Assembly (NCBI RefSeq): GCF_048771995.1
Contig: NC_133037.1
Location: 687,001 to 751,000, forward strand
Length of the DNA: 64,000 nucleotides
Origin: Taeniopygia guttata
Lineage: Eukaryota; Chordata; Aves; Passeriformes; Estrildidae
Direction of reading: 5' to 3'
Shown here: in pieces, positions 12,143 to 23,542 of the stretch
Layout of the letters: the number at the start of each line of letters is the position of its first letter
How positions within the stretch are numbered: position 1 is the stretch's first letter
Notes under the pieces: generated by a model
What the model was told of the DNA's origin: nothing
The model's input: the letters and a program-made list of their open reading frames with translations, nothing else
Databases searched by the model: none
Made by a program: the position numbers and the translations under genes

Positions 12143-14007
12143 AATGACCTCTGGGTAGAGCTCCCGTTCCTTGTCTCCAGTTGGTTTCAGAACAGAGGAG
12201 GCCCACAATTGTCTCATGTTCCTAAAAGCAGTTTATCAGTTTATATTCTCCATTCTGTGCCAGGAGCAGAGCCAGCCCCGTTCCATGGGCACCTGCAGTT
12301 CTGGGGCTGGCACACCCTGTGCCTGGTCTGTAGGATTCCTGCCTCCCTCACCATTCTCCCAGAGCTGTGCTCCGTGGTTCTCCTCCCTTGGATGTCTTGC
12401 ACTGCCTGATGTTTATCGTGAGGGTTTTTTGCCTTTTTTTTTCCTGGATGAAGGATTGAAGGAAGGACACCTGAGTCTGTGATCCCTGTGAAGGAGCCTG
12501 GGCAGGCACAAGGCTGAGCTGGGGTTGGTGTCTAAGTGAGGAATGGGAAGGAAATCCCATGTAGGATTTATCCTGTGCTGCCATTCCCCCCTCCCTGTGT
12601 GTGCCTACTCCCTTGGCTTTCCATTTCCCCATTGTCTGCTCCCCTGATGGTTTCTGCCTGCTGTGAGCTCTGTCAGCCCCCAACACCCTTCAGGGTCAGG
12701 CACTCCTCTGCTCAGCTGTGTGCTGGAAATTCTCCTCTCCTCCTCGCTCAGCCCACCCTGTGCCTGCCCACCCCAAAAGGCAGAGCCCGACCACCCCTCC
12801 ATCACCTGAGGGTTTCTCATCTCCCCACTGCTGCTCTGCAGAACTTGTTCCTGACACGTTCCTGCTGCTCCTAATGAGCTTTCACTCAGGGGGCTGATCA
12901 ATGCAGAGCCCAGCAGCTCCGTCTCCACTGCTTGTTTTCTCTATCTTGAATCTGCCAGGAGAGATTAGACCATTGCCAAGGTCACTCGATAGGCTGTGAG
13001 TGAAGGAAAAGATATCTGGCTGGCTTTTTTAGGACAGGCTGCCAAAAGGCAGGAGTGGGGCAGATTGAATCCGTGCCAAGGGCACCGAGGCTGCTGGAGT
13101 GAGCCTGGGACAAGCTCCCCGAGCCCTGCCAGGGCAGGGGCTGCCATCCTGTGGGGAAAAGTGCCCTGGCAGGGCTCGGGAGTGAGGGAGGGGACCTGAG
13201 TCAAGGGGACGTGGCAGCTGTGGTGGCAGAGCTGTGGCACCCGGGGACGGGGAGCAGCCGTGTGCCACCCTCCTGCTGGCACTGTGCTGTGCTCAGGGGG
13301 CTGAGGTGCTCCAGGACCTCCCCAGGGCTGAGCTGCAGCTGTCCTCTGGCATGGAGAAATATTGTATTCAAAAAAAGCACGAGCCACAGGAAGTTTTTTG
13401 CACTGACAGTGAGTGAAATGGCAGAAGGAAGGCTCCTGGAAGAGGCAATCTATATTTTCTGCTGGAACGGGGGCAGCAGCTCCATGGCTGGTGTGTCTGA
13501 GCGCTGGTCCTGCTTGTTTTCCCCCAGGTTCCAGCAGCTGATCTAATAAAATTCACTGTCTGTATAAATCTGCCAGCCTCAGATCATCGTGTCTGCCTCA
13601 GAACAGCTCATAAAACAGCAGCCAGAGCTCCCTAATATCGTTCCCTCATTTGATGGCTCGTCGTGGCCACTCACACAGAACCCGGACTGCAGTGCCTGTG
13701 AATGTTCAGAGCCCTGCACAGAAAACTGAGTGTGGCTTCACCTGCCTTTGCAAACAAGACTGAAATAACTGCTTCCATAATAACAAAAATTAAAAATCCT
13801 CTCCCCTCTCTTTTCATTCAGACTTCTCTTGAGTTTGAAGCTGTTTGATCTGTAGGAGACAAAACCTCCCTTCCTCTGCACTGGGAGGAGATGTAGCTGT
13901 GCCCAAGCTGTAATTCTGCCTTTATACCTGCTCGGTTGGTAGTTGGGTTTAACTTCAGTCTGGTTATTCCTAAGCTTTTAAGTAGCAGTATGCAGACTCT
14001 CCATGTC
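12143..14007. other. Unique non-coding, GC-rich
   Basis: Single-copy, mostly GC-rich sequence with an AT-rich end (13.55-13.98 kb). Open frames on both strands at 12.3-13.5 kb overlap one another and have no recognisable domains. Nothing else identified. Confidence 0.45.
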
Positions 14008-14104
14008 GGGGACCCGCTGCAGGAGCCCAGGGACACTGCCGTGTCAGGGACACTGCCGTGTCAGGGACACTGCCACGCCAGGGACCCGCTGCAGGAGCCC
14101 AGGG
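14008..14104. repeat. 18-bp tandem repeat inside a larger direct repeat
   Basis: GGGACACTGCCGTGTCA occurs three times in tandem (the third copy slightly changed), and the block is bracketed by two copies of GGGACCCGCTGCAGGAGCCC. This nested layout suggests duplication of a flanking segment followed by local expansion. Confidence 0.8.
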
Positions 14105-15450
14105 CAGTGCTCTCTGCAGCCCTGGGGCTGCTCCTGCTCCCAGACCCCCAGACCCCCAGGCAGGACGAGGCTCCAGGACCCTCAGGCCAGCCTGGGGACA
14201 CAACCAGCTCTGGCTTTCAGCTTCCATTTGTTTCCTTCTCTCTTGCCCAGCTGAGATGTTATTAACTCTGTCAGCTCTCTGGAGATTAATTGGCACTGTA
14301 AACACTGAAATTACATTGGAGTTTAAAAGGTGAGTTTGTTCAGACCTTGAGGAGGAGAGGGAGCTGTTTGAGCCTTGCTTGGCTTGGTCACAAAAACCTT
14401 TGGATCTTTGCAGAAGGAAAAACATTGAGTGAATGGAAGATGTTTCTGTTTTCTTCGGGCTGTGTCACTGAGGTGTTGGGACTGGTTTTCACCCCTGCGT
14501 TTCTTTGTGTGTGTAGCTCACTTCAGCCTGGCTTTGCAAATGTGGTATTTTGCTTCCAAAGGGCTTTGCATGTTTATGGATCTGCAGAAAGTTTTGGGTA
14601 TGTCAGAGCAGGAGTAATCGAATGGAAATACAAATGGAAGCTGAGGCTGGAGGCAAATTGGGAGAACTTGGACCTGTTGCAGACTTTCAGTAGCTAATTA
14701 TTGAACTGTTTATTTCATTAGACCAAAAGCAATGGCGTTTGAATAATGAAGAATTTGCTTTGTTGGTGGCACACTTTGTTCCTCATTGATCCATCTACTC
14801 TAAATTGCCTGTGTGCATTTGGGGCGTGCACTGTGGGCAGGGGTTTGTCCTTCCTGTTGGTTTTGGGTTTGGTTTTGCCCTTCCTTTTCCTTGCTGGGGC
14901 TGCTGGTGCCCATGGGCACGGTTCCCAGGGCTGCTGCATGCCCGGCTCTGGGCAGGGCTGGGCTCTGCAGCTGGCAGCAGTGGGATGCCCTGGGATGCAG
15001 GGACGTGCTCTGGGGATGCTCAGAGCAGCGTGAGCTGCTCCCTGCTGCCCTGCCTCGGCTCTCTCTGGGCTCTGCCCCTCTGCACAGCAGCTGCTGCTGC
15101 TCCAGGAGGGAGGAATGGCCCCTGAGCACGGCCTGGGGGTCCTGGCTGCCAGGAGAAGGGGCAGGCAGCCTCCACTCCCCAGGGTTTCACTCTGCTGGTT
15201 GGCAGTGAAACTCCTTCCCTCAGAGCCAGCCCAGGCTTTAACATCCCTGGCAGCTGGACTAACTCGTCCTGTATGTTTCAATCTAAAACAAATCATATAA
15301 AACCAGGGAGAATGTTTAATAGGAATATAAAGGTGTACTGCAATAGAGGATTTGTGCATTTTTATTGGGTTTCCTGGTGCTGCCATAATACTCATCATTT
15401 TCTTCAATGCATTTTCTCATAGCGGGGGGAAATTGTAACGCTGACCCCCA
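14105..15450. other. Unique non-coding sequence
   Basis: Mixed composition; GC-rich at 14.1-14.2 and 14.8-15.2 kb, AT-rich between. The 229-codon minus-strand open frame at 14718-15407 has low-complexity, compositionally driven sequence and no domain, so I do not call it a gene. Confidence 0.45.
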
Positions 15451-15681
15451 GGGCAGAACAGACTGTTCTGTGCCACAGACACAGCCCTGCCCATGGTGCC
15501 AGGGCAGAACAGACTGTTCTGTGCCACAGACACAGCCCTGCCCATGGTGCCAGGGCAGAACAGGCTGTTCTGTGCCACAGACACAGCCCTGACTGCAGTG
15601 CCAGGGCAGAACAGACTGTTCTGTGCTACAGACACAGCCCTGCCCACGGTGCCAGGGCAGAACAGGCTGTTCTGCCCCCTC
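15451..15681. repeat. 51-bp minisatellite, 4.5 copies
   Basis: Units start at 15451, 15502, 15553, 15604 and 15655, opening GGGCAGAACAGACTGTTCTG and continuing through GTGCCACAGACACAGCCC. Units 1 and 2 are identical; units 3 and 4 differ at a handful of positions, all outside the AGAACA and TGTTCT hexamers. The 51-bp period is a multiple of three, so open frames on both strands run through it without being genes. Confidence 0.95.
15455..15673. promoter_or_regulatory. Five perfect steroid-receptor palindromes (GRE/ARE/PRE type)
   Basis: AGAACAnnnTGTTCT, the ideal palindrome for the glucocorticoid, androgen, progesterone and mineralocorticoid receptor group, occurs at 15455-15469, 15506-15520, 15557-15571, 15608-15622 and 15659-15673. 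The spacer is GAC in units 1, 2 and 4 and GGC in units 3 and 5. All ten hexamers are unchanged. The fixed 51-bp spacing is close to five helical turns, placing all sites on the same DNA face. Receptor binding is inferred from the motif; activity in the animal is unknown. Confidence 0.5.
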
Positions 15682-17110
15682 AGATGCTGCAGGTACCTGC
15701 ACAGGTGCCCCAGTCTGGCTGGTGAGAAACCTGAGCCGTCAGGGCTCCTGACAAGCCATGCATCCCCAGCTCTCACATAAGCTGAGCATGAATATTAACC
15801 TGTCAAAAAGCACCTAAGAAAGAAATTGACCTCATTTGCAGATAGCTAAAAGGAAATTTCTTCTCAGGCTCACAATGTTATGAACATTTTTTGTTCATAG
15901 AAGCCATCAGGTGTGACACAAACTTTATAGATATAGGAAAAAAAAAATCACTTGTCATTTTCCTCCCATAATTCTTCCATTTTCACAGCATCAAAATGCG
16001 AGTGGGACAGACAAACCCTGCCTGCCCCCTTCGTGGCTGGACTGGGGTCAGTCAGAGTGTCTGTGGTTGGCATTGCCCCTGTGCCCTCGGTGCCCCCCAG
16101 CTCCAGCTGCTCGCCCCGGCTGGCTGATGTCCCCATCCCACCCGTGCCAGCCCAGAACAGGCTGGCACAGCACCAGCCCTGCCCGTGTGCCACAGGGGAA
16201 GGGTGAGGGTGCCCCGGGTGTCCCTGCGTGCTCAGAGGTGCCAGCCCTGCTCTCCAGGGCACACGGGCACCTCACCCTCTGCTGCTGGAGCGCCAGGGGA
16301 CAGCGGGCAAGGCTGGCACGGCTCACCAGGGCTCACCGGGGCTCACCGGGGCTCACCTGCCTTCCCATTTAAGGGATCCTTCCCCAGCCCGAGTTTTGGG
16401 ATCTGTGGATGCTGCTGCCCCCCGTGTGCCATCCCTGAGCCCCGCCAGGCTGTGCCTGTGGGATCTGTTGCTAAGGTGACACAAACAGGTTTTGCTTCAG
16501 CTGCTGAGAGGGCAGTTTAGCAGGAGGTGATCAAATGAAGCTGAATTCTTTTTGCATTCTTTCACCCTTAAGTAAAAAGAATTTTGTTTCACGGAGGTTT
16601 GGTTTTGTCCCCCTGAGCTGGGGTCATTTCTAGGCCAAACAGAAGCATCGTTCTGTGTATCTGCAGAAATGTCTCTGTGCTTGAGAGGGAGAAATGGGTC
16701 TCACTCAGTGTATTTCCCCTGTAATCTGTGTTTCAGTGCTCAGTGTGCTGGTGCCCATGGAAGCGCTGAGGTGGAAGGTTCCTAATGGCTGAGTTTGCCA
16801 TAGATCAGAGGAGCAAGGCTCTGATGGTGCCTCCGTGCCATGCTCCTGCTCAGCTCTGCCCGTTTGCCCATTTGAGCTGGAAGTGAGTGTTCTTCCAGCC
16901 CCTGGGCGAGGAAATACCCGCAGAGCTTTGCCAGCAGCTCTGTGTGTGCCATCGTGCTTGGCTCTGTGCTGATCTGCCCTGGCAGTGCCCAGCAGGAGGG
17001 AGCACCTCCTCTGCAGGGGCAGGAGATGCCCCAGGAACTGCCCAGCTCGGGGCTGCAGGACTGTCTGCCTGTGCCCTGGGGCAGCCGTGGTTCCACTCCC
17101 AAAGCCCAGC
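15682..17110. other. Unique non-coding; small GGGGCTCACC repeat at 16317-16362
   Basis: AT-rich to about 15.98 kb, then GC-rich. A 10-bp unit GGGGCTCACC repeats about four times at 16317-16362. Overlapping open frames at 16.0-16.5 and 16.8-17.3 kb lack domains. Confidence 0.5.
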
Positions 17111-17580
17111 TGGGCTGGGGTCCCTGTGCCAGGGTCCCTGTGCCAGGGTCTGTGCCAGGCACATTTCTCTCTCTCTCAGGACTTTTCATAGAGGTGCACA
17201 CAGAGAAGAAAGAGAAAACAATTTCCATTTCTGCTCCTTGTTTTCCCATGTGGAATGTGTTTGGAGAATTGTTTCCCTGAGGTGTTGCTTGGTTGGATTC
17301 TGTGAGGATTGTTTGAGCTGATGGCCAGTCCAACCCACCTGGGGCTGGACTGGAGAGAGGGGCACGAGTTGTGTTAGGGTTAGAGATGGAGTTAGAGAAA
17401 GTACTATGTAGTTCTAGTATCCCCTTTTCTATAGCATATTGATGTATTTTAGCATAGTTATAATAAAGAAATCATTCAGCCTCCTGAATTGAGCCAGACA
17501 TCGTCATTTCTGCCCATTGGTTCACCTGCATTTACAATAAGGGTCCCTGTGCCAGGGTCCCTGTGCCAGGGCCAAGCAAT
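17111..17580. repeat. 14-bp GGGTCCCTGTGCCA repeat split by an LTR
   Basis: GGGTCCCTGTGCCA occurs twice just before the LTR remnant (about 17118-17150) and twice just after it (about 17542-17571). The simplest reading is that the LTR landed inside a pre-existing short tandem repeat, or that flank and target were duplicated together. Confidence 0.7.
17152..17541 (+). mobile_element. Endogenous retrovirus LTR remnant, copy A
   Basis: An LTR-like segment starting near TGTGCCAGGCACA, with a CT-rich block, a central CCAATC-like region, AATAAA at 17462-17467 and a short R-U5-like end finishing near TTTACA. The same sequence recurs in opposite orientation at 35506-35851. By eye roughly nine in ten bases agree over the best 200 bp. 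No internal retroviral genes adjoin it, so it is a solo LTR fossil of moderate age, of a songbird-type ERV family whose class I cannot fix. Confidence 0.8.
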
Positions 17581-18981
17581 GCCCCCCATTCCCTCAGCAG
17601 GACCTGGCTCTGCCCAGGGCTGGGAGCAGGAGCAAACCCTCCTTCCAGACTGCCCCTGCCCTGCTGAGCTCCCCTGGTGCTGGGGCTCAGGCTGCCTGTG
17701 CTCTCCCAGACAGATTTGCCTTTATTTATACCCTGGCTGCCTGACCCAGGCACTCTGTGAGTTTAGAGCCTGTCACACAGAGCTCAGAGTAAATAAATCC
17801 CCCCGGCGTTAATCGTGCATTGGACACAAATCATTTACAAATGCAAACAAAATGTTCCTTTTTGGAAGGTTTAGCAATGGCTACGTTTAAAACTGGAGTA
17901 TTTGAGCTGAGTGTCAGGTTTAATTTTCACTTACTAAGAATATTAGTTAGGATGCTATTTACTTAAGAAATTTGCCATTAAGAATTTATTCCTAGCAAAC
18001 TCAAGTACCTCTGAAACCTTTGTTCTCAGTTGAAACACAATGCTTTGTGGGATTATTAAATGCTGCTCTGTGAACTTTGAGTTTCAAACAAGAGCTGGGT
18101 TCAAAGTGTCCCAAAGGACTGAGGAGATGGAAGAACCACTGGGGACCCCCACTGACCTTGAACAGTCACGGCAATGGGGACATTCCAACTGCTGCCCTGG
18201 TTTGTGTGGGGAGAGATTTGCACTCGCCGACCTTGAAGAATGGAGCCAGAATGAATTTTCCTTCCCTGCAGCAGGCTCCAGAGGCTTTGTTGGTGTCAGC
18301 AGCAGTGCACAGACCCTTCCTGCAGGCAGGGCTGTGCCCTGAGCACTCTGTGTCTGTGCTGGCCCTGCTCTGGTTTGTGGCTGCTCTGCAGGATCCTGAT
18401 CCAGTCATCTCCTGCATCCACTGTGCTGGTTTTTATTCTCTTGGCCTCCCCCTTCCTCACTTGTGGAAATTCTGTAGGGATTAGGGCGCAGCTGCAGGGT
18501 GTTGGACACAGTTTGTGAAAGCAAAGTTGTATTTTTGAAAAGCTGGGCGCACTCTGGGCATTGAATCCATCTCACCTCTCAGGTTTGCACCTCAGACACC
18601 TTTGTGTTATCAGAGGACAGCCAGAAAAGGAAGGAGTTCTGTCCCTCTGCAGGGTTAGTTAAATTCTCCATATGCTGGTAGGTTAAATGGGTATTGAACT
18701 GTTTAGCATTAATTAAACAAGCAGGCTGGGGAGTAGCTGGGAGCACACTGTCCAATTAAAGCAGTTGCCTGTGTGAACAGCTGCCCAGAAATCAGCTTCT
18801 CTTGTACACACAACAATTGCTAATTGAATAATTGCTTAAAATTAATCTCTTAATTTTTCCTCGGGAAACGCATCCCATTTACTTGGAAACATTGAATTTT
18901 TGAGCATGTCTTGATTTACCAAAGCTGAGGTGCAACGTGTGTGTTTGTGTTAGCAGGAGCAAGGAGCTCAGGCTGAGCCCA
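17581..18981. other. Unique non-coding sequence
   Basis: GC-rich to 17.75 kb, then AT-rich (17.8-18.05 and 18.65-18.95 kb). No exon, repeat or mobile element recognised. Confidence 0.5.
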
Positions 18982-19050
18982 GCAGGACAGGACAGGAGGG
19001 GACAGGAGGGGACAGGAGGGGACAGCAGGGGACAGGAGGGGACAGCAGGG
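18982..19050. repeat. 10-bp GGACAGGAGG tandem repeat
   Basis: About six to seven copies of GGGGACAGGA or GGGGACAGCA. It is purine-rich on the plus strand. Confidence 0.85.
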
Positions 19051-19627
19051 TCTGTGTGTGTGCAGACACTGGGCAAGTGTCAAGCTTGTACATGTTTTTC
19101 TCTGGCACCGTTCAAAAATTCGGAGTTCTTTAAGCTCAGACTCCAAACAAGGACTTGTGTATTTCAAATGATTTTATGTGATCTGGGAGAAAAGCATCAA
19201 CTCGTGTTTGTTCTTGGTGGGCTGGATGTGGCTCCCTTATGTGTGTCAGGCAGCCTTTGGCACTGTGGGGAAGAGCACCCCAAGGTTAGTAAAGCTTTTA
19301 TCTGTCCTACTTGGATTATTATACGAAAGAAAAATCTGAGTCTGCATCTTTAGCTGCTGTAGGTTTGTGAAATTCCTTTGAAGTTGGCACTCTGGTATGC
19401 ATACATAAAGAATCAGAATAATTTTAGTGAAAATCTGCTAATACAGATGTTTTCTTCTTTATAACAATAACAGTGAATTTTGATCACTCCTAAACAAGAT
19501 CAAAGGCATCAGAATCTCCTCTTTGTTTTAAAATGATAATGAGAACACAATTATGCTTAAAACACTTGAAAAGGTTGAAGGCACAGTAGCTGAAATAAAC
19601 CTCAGCTGCCTGAATGATGCCTCAATG
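19051..19627. other. Unique non-coding, AT-rich
   Basis: AT-rich from 19.3 to 19.6 kb. No gene or repeat recognised. Confidence 0.5.
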
Positions 19628-19716
19628 CTGGGCTGTAATAACCTGAATTATCTGTGGATAATCTGCTGGATGTGGGCTGTAATAACCTGAATTATCTGTG
19701 GATAACCTGCTGGACG
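19628..19716. repeat. Tandem duplication, about 46 bp
   Basis: GGGCTGTAATAACCTGAATT and the following ATCTGTGGATAA-CTGCTGGA appear twice head to tail. Two copies only. Confidence 0.85.
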
Positions 19717-20115
19717 TTGCTGAAAGGAGAAGCACAAATGGCTGGGGACAGGAAATCCAGTCCATGAGCACTGGTGTGCACAGCAAGCAGAGGTTCTTCC
19801 TTGAAGTCACCAGCAATGGGAAAGAAGAGGGATTTTTCATTGCTGATGGGGGCGCAGTGGCTTCAGGAATGGGATTTTCCTGTGGCTGGCTGTGTTTGGG
19901 TGTGCTGGGCAGGGGCAGGGCCCTGTGCTGGGTGTCTCAGCTCCTCTGCAGCCTCCTGCTTCTGCCCTGCAGCTCTGTGCTGGGAGAGCAGGGGAGAGCC
20001 CCTGGCTCCAGCTCCTTGCACCAACCCCGCTGCAGCAGGCTCTGCCTGCTCCTCCCTTCAGGTGCCAAAGTGCTCCCATCCTTCCCTCTCCCCATCCCAG
20101 CCCCTTCTGGTCAGG
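19717..20115. other. Unique non-coding, GC-rich
   Basis: Single-copy. A 236-codon open frame at 19774-20484 crosses this unique DNA, a CR1 remnant and a tandem repeat; that mixture argues against a gene. Confidence 0.5.
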
Positions 20116-20181
20116 GAATTGTGGAGTGCTTTGGCTTGGAAGGAGCCTCAAAGCTCACCCATGTCATGGGCAGGGACACTG
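20116..20181 (-). mobile_element. CR1 LINE 3'-end fragment, short
   Basis: GAATTGTGGAGTGCTTTGGC, TTGGAAGGAGCCTCAAAGCT and CATGGGCAGGGACACT in order match the reverse complement of a common avian CR1 3' UTR (GGTTTGGGTTGGAAGGGACC ... CATGGGCAGGGACACC in family form). Only about 65 bp is recognisable. Confidence 0.75.
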
Positions 20182-20365
20182 AGGCACGGCTGGGGCTGCA
20201 GGGACACTGAGGCAGGGCTGGGACTGCAGGTTTGTCACCTGCCCAGGACAGTAGGGACAGTGAGGCAGGTCTGGGACTGCAGGTTTGTCACCAGCAGGAC
20301 AACAGGGACACTGAGGCACGGGTGGGACAGCAGGTTTGTCACCTGCCCAGCACAGCAGGACAGCA
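20172..20365. repeat. Imperfect tandem repeat grown from a CR1 edge
   Basis: CAGGGACACTGAGGCA and TGGGACTGCAGGTTTGTCAC recur three to four times with a period of about 55-60 bp. The first copy overlaps the end of the CR1 fragment, so the array may have started from CR1 sequence. Confidence 0.7.
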
Positions 20366-21073
20366 CAGGCCCCAGCTCAGGGGCACCCATGGCCCAGGGA
20401 AGGGGCAGGGAATGGAGCAAAGCAGCAGCCCCGTTGTTCTGCCGTGGCCATCCCTGCTCTGGGTGCTGTCCCACCTTGTCCTAGCACAGCCACGGTGGGA
20501 CGTGAAGCTCTTGGTGGCTGGGTGAGGTGGCAGCCGCTCTGAACTGTCCCCTCAGGATCCTCAGCAGGGATGTCAGGGCATTCTGTTTCATAATCCCGCA
20601 CTGGGGAATATTCTGTTTAATATTCCCACCCTGGAATGTTAACCTGGTCAGACTGGGCTGGACGTGGTGCAGGAAATGAGCCCGTGGCAGCTGCAGCCCA
20701 AGTGCCCCTGCAAATGCATCTCTGTCCGAGCCAGCAGGCAGCTCTGCCACCCTCCCAGCAGCTGGAATTGGATGCCTACAGAGGTGGTAATTACAAATCC
20801 CAGCCAGGCTGCACAGGCTCATTTGTCTCTGTTTATCATCAGAGCAAGAATATTGATCATTACTAAACCATTACATATCTTTGGAGAGGAAGAAGAAAAT
20901 CAGATTAATAAAGGTTGACACGCACAGTGGAAGGTTCTTCTCCATGAAAGTCAGGTTTGGCAAGTGCAGAGATGACAAATGGGATCACTCTGCTGGCCTG
21001 GGGCGGAGGTGACTCGGAGAAAGCCCCTCGGGGTTTTTGTCACTCATCTCTGCCTCTGGAGCCAGGCCCCAGT
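20366..21073. other. Unique non-coding sequence
   Basis: GC-rich, then AT-rich at 20.82-20.95 kb. Nothing recognised. Confidence 0.5.
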
Positions 21074-21218
21074 GCAGCCAGGGCTGATTCCAGCTGTGCC
21101 TGCTGGTGTCTGTGCAGCCAGGGCTGATTCCAGCTGTGCCTGCTGGGTGTCTGTGCAGCCAGGAACAGCCAGGGCTGATTCCAGCTGTGCCTGCTGGGTG
21201 TCTGTGCAGCCAGGAGCA
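21074..21218. repeat. Minisatellite, 42-60 bp units, three copies
   Basis: CAGGGCTGATTCCAGCTGTG followed by CCTGCTGG(G)TGTCTGTGCAGC occurs three times; the third unit gains a short AGGAACAGC insertion. A CAGCTG E-box core sits in each unit. Confidence 0.85.
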
Positions 21219-23435
21219 GCAGGACTGACCATCTCCCCTGGCACAGCCTCTCCACAGATGGAGCTGCTTGCAAATACCTGCAATCAGCAAAAGCCTTTAA
21301 TCGCAGTTTTAGCCCCAATTTCGCTTTCCACGCATGCCAATTAGGAGAACCTTGTTTTCTGTAGATACAGTATTTTCTGTTTTGAAAGCTTGACAGTTTT
21401 AATGCTTTGAAATTATTGAAGCTGACATGTCTCCTCAAGAATCGTTTCATCTGTCAGATCCTTCCTTCTTCTATCATCTCAATCATCTAATGACTAAAGA
21501 AAAAGAAAAACCTCCCAATGAGTTATTTTCTACCTTTCTTTAACTTGCCAGTAATTACTGAGATTTTTACTTGTGGTAGGAATTTCTCTTTAGAAACGAG
21601 GAGCTAATTAAAAACATCCAATATCCCAAGTGATGAATTATGGTGAAGTGCAGGTGATAATGTCAGTGTGGGTTGGAGACACGATTTGCTTGTTTTGCTG
21701 GATGCTGAAAAGAAATTCAGCTTTACACAGACCAGATGACCTTTCTGGATTCTTTCATTTTTATACTAGAGTTTCTCTCCACGTTCGTCCAAGCAAATCT
21801 TCCTTTTCTTGCTACACCAATCCTGGTGATTTTGCTGGGAGATTTTGTCAGTTGAGGTCCCGATCAGCTTGTCTGAAGGAAGTGGCAGATGTGGCACAGA
21901 CTGGCAATCTCCTCTCAGAGCAGGGCCAAGGATGATGCAGCAGTGAAGCCTTGGGTGGGCATCCTTGGAAACACCACAAGCCCTGCAGATAATGCCTGGG
22001 AACGTCCCAGCCAGCTGGGGACTCACAGCAGGGCTGCCTGGGGTTCTGTTGTGCTCTGTGCTCCTGTCTGGTGCAGCTGCTGCAGGAGCCTTGGCACAGG
22101 AGTGGGAAGATGGTAAAATTCCATGAGATCTGCTGAGGTGAAAGAAAAGCTGTGAATGGATGGTATCAGCACTATTAGCTTGCTTTCACTCCTTCAGTGA
22201 AACCAATTATTGATTGCAGTGGGCGTTTGAATAATGGATGGTGGGAAATGGGTGGGAGCAGGAACGTCCGGATTTAAGTCTTGGATCACCAGCTTTGGTG
22301 TACAGGGTGTTCCTCGTGCTCAGTCAGAGCAAGAAGGCTGGTTGTTATTCTCTGGAGGGAAAGCAACAGGATATTGCACATTAACAGCCTTGATTCCTAA
22401 TTAAAAATGAACAAGAGATGCAAACTCTCCCAATCAAAGTGTTTAATCGGTGCAGGTTTCATTTTGTGAAGCTCTTAGTCCCCCACATCTGCATATGTAA
22501 TAGCAGGTAAATCCCCCATTGTGAATGATTGATGTGAAGATATAAACAAAAGCAACTTTGATTTATGACTTCAGATCACTGCAAAGGCATTTAAAACAAT
22601 CTCCCTCAGGTGCCTGCTGTGGCTGCAAAGGCAGGGAGCAGGTCCCACTGGAGAGTGGCCACTCCTCACAGCCCAGCCCAGGGCTCTGAGCTCCCCCGGG
22701 ATTCCCTTTGCCCCCAAACCCTGCCCTGGCTCTGGCCTCGGCTAATCCCAGCTGTGTCAGCAGGATTAATGCTGTCCCTCAGGTCCCCAGTCACCTTTCT
22801 GCTCCTTGAGCCTCCTGCTGGATCTCTCAGTGGTGGATGCACATCCTGAAGCGATACACGGAATAAATAACCAGACTCCACGAGCTGGGGTAGCTCTGGA
22901 GTGGGTGTGTATTGTCAGTGCTTGGCACAAGTGAGATATCTCCCCAAAAACTTGTGCCCCGAGCCTGGTCTGACCCACACCTTTATTCCCAAGGTGTTCC
23001 ATGTGCAGCACATTGCACAACTTTCCTGCATGTCCAACCCTGGCCTGGCCTGGCCTCTCGTGCTGAACAGCTCCAGCCCTTCTGGGCACGCCTGGTTTGC
23101 TGTGGTGGTCCTGAGGGGTCCCTGGTGGTCTCTTGGGGCTGAAGATCGTGGTCTTCCTCATGGTTGAACTTTTGAACTTTTCCTCTTTGAGTGTGCACTT
23201 TTGGTCCTCTGGTGCTTATCTGAGCACGTCTGTCAGTCTCGATGGGCTTGGAGACAGAGCAGCCTGTTGTTACGGGGCGCAGCGAGCTGCCCTAAAATCT
23301 GGATTCCCTTGGCATCAGCTGGGATTGCTGCAATGCTGGGCTGGGCTCAGGGCTGGGGCAGTCCTGCTGCCTCTCCTTCCTCCCTGCCCTGCAGCCCCAG
23401 GCTCCTGCCTTTGCCCATGGCCCTCACTTGGAAGG
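21219..23435. other. Unique non-coding sequence
   Basis: AT-rich at 21.3-21.65 and 22.1-22.6 kb; GC-rich at 22.6-23.4 kb. The 22.38-22.6 kb part has the look of conserved non-coding DNA (even composition, TAATTA and CATATG words), which needs cross-species alignment to confirm. Confidence 0.45.
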
Positions 23436-23542
23436 CTCCAACTGACAGCAGATCGCTGCCAGCCCATCACTTGGGGAAGAAGCTGAGAGGCTAAAACTGC
23501 CAGCAGATCGCTGCCAGCCCCTCACTTGGGGAAGAAGCTGGG
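23436..23542. repeat. Tandem duplication, about 54 bp
   Basis: CAGCAGATCGCTGCCAGCCC and CTCACTTGGGGAAGAAGCTG (first copy ATCAC) appear twice in tandem. Confidence 0.85.

Noticed and set aside
13545-13620. CTAATAAAATTCACTG stretch as another LTR end
   Set aside because: Has an AATAAA-like word but no TATA box, TG...CA limits or second copy in the window.
14718-15407. 229-codon minus-strand open frame
   Set aside because: No domain, low-complexity composition and overlapping open frames on the opposite strand; nothing suggests a real exon.
17374-17390. GTTAGGGTTAGAG, like telomeric TTAGGG
   Set aside because: Less than two units and part of the LTR sequence, so not an interstitial telomere.
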